A DNA stretch of 64,000 nucleotides from positions 1 to 64,000 of the forward strand of contig JAHYYJ010000012.1 in NCBI GenBank assembly GCA_019425015.1, read 5' to 3'. A model generated the notes under the pieces. The model saw nothing but the letters and a program-made list of their open reading frames with translations, was not told the origin of the DNA and ran no database searches. The position numbers were made by a program, and so were the translations under genes. The stretch is from Collinsella sp. GTDB taxonomy: Bacteria; Actinomycetota; Coriobacteriia; Coriobacteriales; Coriobacteriaceae. This document shows, piece by piece, positions 58,819 to 64,000 of the stretch. How positions within the stretch are numbered: position 1 is the first letter of the stretch; the number at the start of each line of letters is the position of its first letter.

Positions 58819-59236
58819 TTGGTTGTCAAATGATCCGTAGGGAGTCATTGGGGACATTGCTTTGAGATGTTATTCAATCGGTTTTGATGGCCTTTGAGCT
58901 GCTTACCTGCTTAAAGTAATTAACGGCATGCATCTGCAATTGAAAATATTGCTCGAAAAAACGTCCAAGAAATCGCGGGGCGATTTTTGACGCGTCGCGC
59001 GTCAAGCGATGTGGCAAGCGTTTGGTTAGATATTGGTCAGTTTTGGGGCAACCTTGCCAAAAGCTTGACGGATGCAGATTTAGACGTCGACGAATGAACA
59101 CTTCAGGTGGGCTCCAAGCAAAATTCTGGGCTGATTCTCGATAATCGTCTTCAATCGTCCCTTGCCAGGCGCTGGCCTCGCTTACAATCTGCTCCGACAT
59201 TCGCGCGCCGCCCGGCGCTTAAGAGGGGAGGGCCCC
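58819..59236. other. gene-free, lower-GC stretch between prfA and prmC
   Basis: About 420 bases with markedly lower GC than the flanks. A 108-codon minus-strand frame spans much of it but has no ribosome-binding site and unconvincing composition. The short direct repeats and AT-rich patches show no clear promoter. Probably old inserted or decayed DNA. Confidence 0.5.
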
Positions 59237-60487
59237 ATGGCAAACGAGATCTGGACCATCAAGCGTTGTCTCGAGTGGACCAAGGAGTACCTGGCCGAGC
59301 GCGGCGAGGAGCACCCCCGTCTTTCTGCTGAGTGGCTGCTCTGCGCTGCCACGGGTTTGGCACGCATCGACTTATATATGCGCATGGACGAGACGCTTAA
59401 CGCGGCCCAGCTCGAGACCATGCACGCGGCCGTTGTCCGCCGCGCTAAGGGCGAGCCGCTGCAATACATCACGGGCAGTACGCAGTTTCGCATGATCGAC
59501 GTCGCGTGCGCCCCCGGTGTGCTCATTCCGCGCCCCGAGACCGAGATGCTCGTCGAGGAAGTCCTCAATTATCTGGATGCCGAGGTGCTGAGCCCCGAGG
59601 CTGCTGCCCGCCAGCGTGTTGAGCTGCCTTGGAACGATGAGGTCGAAGAGGCCCGCAAAGCCGAGGCCGCGCTGGCAGACGAACGCGCGACCGCCGAGCG
59701 CCGTGCCGCTAACCTGACGGCTGCCGATGAGGCGGCGCTAGGCAGCGACGTGCTGGGTAGCCGTGCCTATGCTGAGGAACTGGCCGACCGCGAGGCCGAG
59801 GAAGCCGCCGCACAGGCAGCGGAAGCCGAGACTGCGGAAGCTGCTGAGCCCGAGCTCGACGAATACGGCATCGCCATCGAGGGTGCCGACCAGGAGACGG
59901 TTTCAGCTCAGGATGCCGCTGCGCCTGCCCCAGCCGAGCCCCGCACTGCTCGCGTTCTCGAGGTCGGCTGCGGCACGGGCTGCATCTCGCTCTCTCTTGC
60001 TTGGGAGCGCCGCGGCCACGTTACCTGCACCGCTACCGATATTGAGCCGCGTGCTATCGATCTGGCCACCAAAAACCGCGACGCGCTCGGCCTCACGGCA
60101 GATGAGGTTGCCTTCAGCCTCACCAACCTGGTGAGCTCCATTCCCCACGACGAGTGGGGCACCTTCGACGTGCTCGTCTCCAACCCGCCTTACATCCCGA
60201 CCGACGTTATGCGCTCGCTGCCGCACGAGGTCAAGGACTTCGAGCCCGATTTGGCGCTCGAGGGCGGTGCCGATGGCCTGGATATCTTCCGCCGCCTGCT
60301 CAATGCGGCGCCCTATATGCTGCGCGCCGGCGGCCTGTTTGCCTGCGAGCTCTACGAGGGTGCCCTCGACGCTGCCGCTGAGCTCTGCCGCCAGGCGGGT
60401 CTATCGGATGTGCGCATCGTCCGCGACCTCACCGATCGCCCCCGCATCGTTCGGGCCGTCGTCACCGAGCCCAAGCAACGCCAGTAA
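59237..60487 (+). CDS. prmC: release factor glutamine methyltransferase PrmC with a large acidic insertion
   Basis: 416 residues against ~280 for most PrmC proteins. The N-terminal helical domain (~1-95) and LIPRPETEMLVEE are normal. Then ~120 residues of Ala/Glu-rich low-complexity sequence (~115-235) come before the SAM loop LEVGCGTGCISL (~240). The catalytic VSNPPYIP motif (~315) and C-terminal FACELYEGA are present. It methylates the Gln of the RF1 GGQ. The insert lies at the junction of the N-terminal and catalytic domains and looks like a flexible linker rather than a new domain. GGGGAGGG precedes ATG 59237. Confidence 0.93.
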   Translation: MANEIWTIKRCLEWTKEYLAERGEEHPRLSAEWLLCAATGLARIDLYMRMDETLNAAQLETMHAAVVRRAKGEPLQYITGSTQFRMIDVACAPGVLIPRPETEMLVEEVLNYLDAEVLSPEAAARQRVELPWNDEVEEARKAEAALADERATAERRAANLTAADEAALGSDVLGSRAYAEELADREAEEAAAQAAEAETAEAAEPELDEYGIAIEGADQETVSAQDAAAPAPAEPRTARVLEVGCGTGCISLSLAWERRGHVTCTATDIEPRAIDLATKNRDALGLTADEVAFSLTNLVSSIPHDEWGTFDVLVSNPPYIPTDVMRSLPHEVKDFEPDLALEGGADGLDIFRRLLNAAPYMLRAGGLFACELYEGALDAAAELCRQAGLSDVRIVRDLTDRPRIVRAVVTEPKQRQ

Positions 60488-60501
60488 TATTTATTAACTG
60501 G

Positions 60502-60530
60502 TTAGCAAAAATTATAAAGTAGTTTATAAT
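60502..60530 (+). promoter_or_regulatory. hicAB promoter with overlapping palindromic operator
   Basis: TTAGCA (60502-60507) and TATAAT (60525-60530) are 17 bases apart. The palindrome ATTATAAA-gtag-TTTATAAT (60511-60530) covers the spacer and -10 box, the usual position for autorepression by a HicB or HicAB complex. Confidence 0.7.
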
Positions 60531-60555
60531 TAGGACGGCTGAAAGAGGTCGGCCC

Positions 60556-60741
60556 ATGCAACCTCCTACCTTTCGGGAAATCATTGCCCTACTCAAGCAC
60601 GATGGATTCGTGAAGGTCGCGCAAGTCGGTAGTCATGCTAAGTATGTTTCTGGTGACCGTGTTGTCACCGTGAACGGCTCTGGTGGTGATCGACCAAAGA
60701 AGGGCACGTGGGTAAGTATTCGTCGCCAAGCTGGATGGTAG
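60556..60741 (+). CDS. hicA: HicA family mRNA interferase toxin
   Basis: 61 residues. FREIIALLKHDGF, GSHAKY (with the catalytic His) and a C-terminal KKGTWVSIRRQAG match the HicA double-stranded RNA-binding-like fold. It cleaves mRNA in a ribosome-independent way and is neutralised by HicB, encoded 11 bases downstream. AAAGAGG precedes ATG 60556. Local DNA in front is much more AT-rich than the window average, as usual for mobile toxin-antitoxin loci. Confidence 0.88.
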   Translation: MQPPTFREIIALLKHDGFVKVAQVGSHAKYVSGDRVVTVNGSGGDRPKKGTWVSIRRQAGW

Positions 60742-60752
60742 TTGGAGGCAAA

Positions 60753-61199
60753 ATGAGGCAGCGATTTACCTATGACTGCGTTCTCATAAAAGAAGACGAC
60801 GGTTACTGCGCCAGCTTCCCGCAGATTCCCGGCGCTTTTGCCGATGGCGATACACGCGAAGAAGCTATTGCCCATGCCACCGAGGCGCTGATGGCGTTTT
60901 TGGCCGATGACCTCAACAACGGTTTGACTCCGGCGGGGTACGAACGCTCGGCCGAGGTCGTGGCCCTTTCGGTCGAAATCGACCACGAGGACGCTCGGGA
61001 AGCGGCGTGCCGAACATTTAAAGACGCTGCGCTGGACCTCAAAGTCTCCGCTCCGCGGATTACCGCGCTGGTCAAAGCAGGAAAGCTCGATGTTGAACTC
61101 GTCGACGGCCGTCGGATGATAACGATAGACAGCATCGAGCGCTACGCCGCCCAAGAACGCCACGCCGGCAGGCCAAAGAAGTTCGTCGCGGTCCAATAA
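60753..61199 (+). CDS. hicB: HicB family antitoxin
   Basis: 148 residues. YDCVLIKEDDGYCASFPQIPGAFADGDTREEAIAHATEAL (split: strand, DGY, FPQIPG, then helix) is the HicB partial RNase-H-like fold that binds HicA. The C-terminal third (SAPRITALVKAGKLDVE, ITIDSIERYAAQERHAGRP) is probably the DNA-binding part for autoregulation. TTGGAGGC precedes ATG 60753. Co-transcribed with hicA, toxin first. Confidence 0.88.
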   Translation: MRQRFTYDCVLIKEDDGYCASFPQIPGAFADGDTREEAIAHATEALMAFLADDLNNGLTPAGYERSAEVVALSVEIDHEDAREAACRTFKDAALDLKVSAPRITALVKAGKLDVELVDGRRMITIDSIERYAAQERHAGRPKKFVAVQ

Positions 61200-61332
61200 C
61201 CCCTCACTTTCACCGACTACTAGAGCCGCTCACCAAACCAACATGCGCTGTGGGCAAATGGATTGAACGTTTCGTGCGAGAATGCCCCTCAGTAAACAAA
61301 CTTGCACCAGAGCGTAAGGGGCTGGCATACAC

Positions 61333-62076
61333 ATGCAGACGGTCTATCGGGTATACGAGGGAGCGCGCGAGCCGCATCGGCTTGCCGTTGAGCGTACGGC
61401 CGAGGTACTCGGCTGTGGCGGACTGGCCCTGATCCCGACCGAGACCGTCTATGGCGTCGCCGTGGCAGTCAATGCCTTCTCGGACGCCGTACCCCAAGAC
61501 ACAAGCGAATCCCCCTCGTGGCCGCGCGACCCGCAAGCCACCGTCAATGGCGCCGCGGTCCCTGCGCTCGGTACCGGCTACCGCCGCATCTTCACTCTCA
61601 AGCAACGTGAACTCACGCAAACCGTCGCTTGGCTGGTCGATGACGTCGAAGCGCTCGACCACTATGGCGTGGATATCCCGGAAGATGCCCGCGTACTCGC
61701 GCGACGATGCTGGCCGGGAGCCCTGACTATCGTGATTAAGGCAGCCCCCTGCGTGCCGACCTTTATGCGTGCTGCCGACGACACCGTGGCCCTGCGCGCT
61801 TCGGCCTCTCCCGTGGTCCAGGCGCTCATCCGCGCCTGCGGCAGTCCCCTTGCCTGCACCAGCGCCAACACGCACGGTGCGCCCTCGCCGGCAAGCTTTG
61901 CCGCCGTCGAGGGTCGCATCCTGGAGGGGGTCGATGTTGCCGTCGACGCCGGTGAGACCCCGTGTCGCGACGCCTCGACCATCGTGTCGTTCCAGCACGG
62001 CGGGCTCCAGATCCTGCGCCAAGGCGCACTTCCCGCATCAGAGATCGAACGGGTCCTGTCCGACCCGATGCAATAG
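61333..62076 (+). CDS. Sua5/YrdC/YciO-type threonylcarbamoyl-AMP synthase
   Basis: 247 residues. IPTETVYGVAV is the ATP/threonine pocket, WPGALTIVIKA the central strand and CTSANTHGAPSP the SAN motif. A ~35-residue insert (DTSESPSWPRDPQ region) sits before IFTLKQREL, which stands where the family has KxRP. It makes the threonylcarbamoyl-AMP used to modify A37 of ANN-reading tRNAs. Ribosome-binding site is AAGGGG, ~11 bases from ATG 61333. The altered KxRP motif leaves some doubt whether it is TsaC proper or a YciO-like relative. Confidence 0.82.
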   Translation: MQTVYRVYEGAREPHRLAVERTAEVLGCGGLALIPTETVYGVAVAVNAFSDAVPQDTSESPSWPRDPQATVNGAAVPALGTGYRRIFTLKQRELTQTVAWLVDDVEALDHYGVDIPEDARVLARRCWPGALTIVIKAAPCVPTFMRAADDTVALRASASPVVQALIRACGSPLACTSANTHGAPSPASFAAVEGRILEGVDVAVDAGETPCRDASTIVSFQHGGLQILRQGALPASEIERVLSDPMQ

Positions 62077-62089
62077 AAAGGTGTAAGCG

Positions 62090-63631
62090 ATGTCGTTGAA
62101 TCTGGGCAGCCTGGGCATGGAAGATGCCTCGTTTAACTTTGGCGGTTCCTACATCATGGCGCTCGACTGCGGCACCACCTCGGTACTTGCGACCATCGTC
62201 GACGAGTACGGATGCATCGTCGCGCAGGCACGTCGCAGCGTCAAAACCAGCTTCCCACGTCCCGGTTGGGTAGAGCAAGACCCCATGGCGGTCCTTGCCA
62301 GCCAGATCGCCGTCATGATGGAAGTCCAGTTTAAGAGCGGTATCCACTCCGACCGCATTGCCGCCATCGGCATCTCCAACCAGCGCGAGACCACGGTGGT
62401 CTGGGACCGCGTGAGCGGTCAGCCGATCTATAACGCCATCGTATGGCAGTGCCGCCGTACCGCGCCGGCAATCGACGCGTTGGTTGAACAGGGTTGCGAG
62501 GAGCTGGTGCGCTCCCGCACAGGACTCACGCTCGACCCGTATTTCTCGGCCTCCAAGGTACAGTGGATTCTCGACAACGTCGACGGCGCACGCGAGAGCG
62601 CGGCGGCGGGCGACCTCATGTTTGGCACCATCGACACCTGGCTCATCTACAACCTCACCGGCGGCCAGGTCTTTGCCACCGACTACACCAATGCCAGCCG
62701 CACGGCACTCTTTAATATCCATACGCTCGATTGGGACGACGACCTGCTGGCGCTCTTTGACGTTCCACGTTCCATGATGCCCGAGGTTCGCTGGAGCTCG
62801 GGTGACTACGGCCGCGTCGCGAGCGACATCATGACCAACATGCCGCCCATCATGGGTGTGGCGGGCGACCAGCAGGCGTCGCTGTTCGGTCACTGCTGCT
62901 TCCATCCCGGCCAGACCAAAAACACCTATGGCACGGGCTGCTTTATGCTCATGAACACCGGCGACGAGATCGTCGAATCCAAGAACGGTCTGGTCTCCAC
63001 CATCGGTATCGCTGCGAACGGGAAGATCAGCTATGTGCTCGAGGGCTCCATCTTTGCTGCCGGTTCCACCATGAACTGGCTTCGCAACAACATGGGCATC
63101 ATCTCGAGCGTGAGCGAGTCGGCACAACTCGCCGCTTCGATTAGCGACAACGAGGGCTGCTACTTCGTTCCCGCCTTTGCGGGTCTGGGCGCTCCCTGGT
63201 GGGACCCGCATGCCCGCGGTATCGTGTGCGGTCTGACCGGCGCCTCGAGCCGTGCGACCATCGTACGTGCCGCCTGCGAATCCATGGCATATCAGAGCTA
63301 CGACGTGCTGCGCGCCATGGAGCAGGACGTGGGGCTTTCGATCGAGCGCCTGTCTGTCGATGGCGGTGCCTCGCGCAACGAGTTCATCATGCAATTCCAG
63401 GCCGACCTGCTGGATATCCCCGTGCTGCAATGCGAGACGGTGGAGACCACGGCAATCGGTGCCGCGTACTTGGCGGGTCTTGCCGTCGGCTATTGGGAAG
63501 ACCTGGAAGAGCTGGAGCAAAATGCCCAGATCGTTAGGACCTTCCTTCCCCACATGTCCGCCGAGCGCCGCGAACAAAACCTTGCGGGCTGGTGTGATGC
63601 AGTCAGGCGCTCGCTCAGTACCGCACAGTAG
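62090..63631 (+). CDS. glpK: glycerol kinase
   Basis: 513 residues. IMALDCGTTSV is the phosphate-1 loop, WVEQDPMAV, ISNQRETTVVWD and TYGTGCFMLMNTG are FGGY-kinase signatures, and the C-terminal VDGGASRNEFIMQFQADLL holds the adenosine motif. About 20 extra residues precede the core. It makes glycerol-3-phosphate from glycerol and ATP. Starts 13 bases after the Sua5-like gene, with AAAGGTG upstream, so the two are probably co-transcribed. Confidence 0.92.
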   Translation: MSLNLGSLGMEDASFNFGGSYIMALDCGTTSVLATIVDEYGCIVAQARRSVKTSFPRPGWVEQDPMAVLASQIAVMMEVQFKSGIHSDRIAAIGISNQRETTVVWDRVSGQPIYNAIVWQCRRTAPAIDALVEQGCEELVRSRTGLTLDPYFSASKVQWILDNVDGARESAAAGDLMFGTIDTWLIYNLTGGQVFATDYTNASRTALFNIHTLDWDDDLLALFDVPRSMMPEVRWSSGDYGRVASDIMTNMPPIMGVAGDQQASLFGHCCFHPGQTKNTYGTGCFMLMNTGDEIVESKNGLVSTIGIAANGKISYVLEGSIFAAGSTMNWLRNNMGIISSVSESAQLAASISDNEGCYFVPAFAGLGAPWWDPHARGIVCGLTGASSRATIVRAACESMAYQSYDVLRAMEQDVGLSIERLSVDGGASRNEFIMQFQADLLDIPVLQCETVETTAIGAAYLAGLAVGYWEDLEELEQNAQIVRTFLPHMSAERREQNLAGWCDAVRRSLSTAQ

Positions 63632-63703
63632 GGCTGCGATGGGCTGCTCGATACAACAAACCGCTAAACTAATGCATGGCGTGCGGCGGCAACATTGCTG
63701 CGC

Positions 63704-63732
63704 GCCTTGTCAGCAAGGCCGTTTTGCGGCCG
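63704..63732 (+). promoter_or_regulatory. overlapping small hairpins in the upp leader
   Basis: GCCTTG / CAAGGC (63704-63719) and GGCCG / CGGCC (63717-63731) share bases, so only one can form. It may be a simple attenuator for upp or the glpK terminator (GTTTTG follows the first). Confidence 0.4.
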
Positions 63733-63754
63733 CAACGAAAGGGGCAATCAACCC

Positions 63755-64000
63755 ATGACCGTCACCTATGATGCGTCCCGTGTGACGCTTGTCGATCACC
63801 CGCTCGTTCAGCACAAGCTGTCGATCCTGCGCGATAAAAACACCGGCACCAACCAGTTCCGCCAGCTCGTGCGCGAGCTTGCGCTCTTTGACGGCTACGA
63901 GGCCATGCGCGACCTGCCTATGGAAGACGTCGAGGTCGAGACCCCCATCACTACCGCCACGTTCAAACAGCTTGCCGGCAAGAAACTCGCCATCGTGCCC
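63755..64000 (+). CDS. upp: uracil phosphoribosyltransferase, 5' part
   Basis: 82 codons before the window ends. [19 protein letters not shown] and [16 protein letters not shown] are the N-terminal signature of Upp, and [22 protein letters not shown] continues it. It converts uracil and PRPP to UMP. GAAAGGGG precedes the ATG. The PRPP-binding motif lies beyond the window. Confidence 0.93.
   Translation, partial: MTVTYDASRVTLVDHPLVQHKLSILRDKNTGTNQFRQLVRELALFDGYEAMRDLPMEDVEVETPITTATFKQLAGKKLAIVP

Noticed and set aside
58874..59200. 108-codon minus-strand frame between prfA and prmC
   Set aside because: No ribosome-binding site, unusual composition, lies in a low-GC decayed stretch; more likely a spurious frame.
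1..64000. tRNA, rRNA, transposase and integrase genes
   Set aside because: Looked for typical motifs and families; none found by eye. A tRNA scan would be needed to exclude tRNAs fully.

Overview
The window is a 64 kb stretch of a high-GC, codon-dense bacterial chromosome. Gene content and style suggest an anaerobic gut actinobacterium of the Coriobacteriia, most like Collinsella. The pointers are heterodimeric ABC exporters, an OFA-type carrier, a BilS-like flavodoxin, SipW-type signal peptides, and many long intergenic palindromes. This is an inference from recognised families, not a database match. I saw no rRNA, tRNA, CRISPR array, transposase or phage gene.

Layout. 1-5100: the start of a small secreted protein interrupted by a 9-base homopolymer, a two-gene heterodimeric ABC exporter, a regulatory region with iteron-like repeats, and a flavodoxin. 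5300-15400: an accessory surface-protein island with a SipW-type signal peptidase, three proteins with SipW-dependent signal peptides, an 1819-residue secreted beta-helix/InlB-like repeat protein and a membrane-anchored protein. It is bounded on both sides by ordered arrays of palindromes with an exact 62-bp period. 15500-23520: LTA-synthase-like phosphotransferase, nitroreductase, Kup potassium transporter and a KdpDE-like two-component system. 23600-30500: RlmKL rRNA methyltransferase with a degenerate RlmL half, HAD phosphatase, transaldolase, Tex. 30900-35400: a LysR-controlled catabolic operon (SDR, OFA transporter, Gfo/Idh/MocA oxidoreductase). 35580-39804: a MarR-controlled heterodimeric ABC exporter. 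40058-44464: Fic protein, pyridoxal kinase, TIGR04076 protein, tyrosine phosphatase, MFS transporter.

44626-50635 looks like an aromatic-acid decarboxylation module. It holds a fusion of an LpdD-like domain to an isopentenyl-diphosphate-isomerase-type Nudix domain, a DASS/SLC13 carrier, a UbiD-family (gallate-decarboxylase-like) enzyme, a UbiX flavin prenyltransferase and a MerR regulator. The fusion ties the prenyl donor side of prenyl-FMN synthesis to its delivery side.

50831-64000: membrane-anchored hypothetical protein, LacX-like epimerase, polar amino-acid ABC importer, M20 peptidase, prfA and prmC (RF1 and its methyltransferase, the latter with a large acidic insertion), a hicAB toxin-antitoxin pair, Sua5/YrdC protein, glycerol kinase and the 5' part of upp.

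Intergenic DNA is unusually structured. A three-stem 3'-UTR element occurs three times (48904, 52675, 58648), two hairpin families recur after stop codons, and several 16-26 bp perfect palindromes separate operons. Start codons were chosen by ribosome-binding sites read by eye. Start positions and residue numbers are accurate to a few residues.
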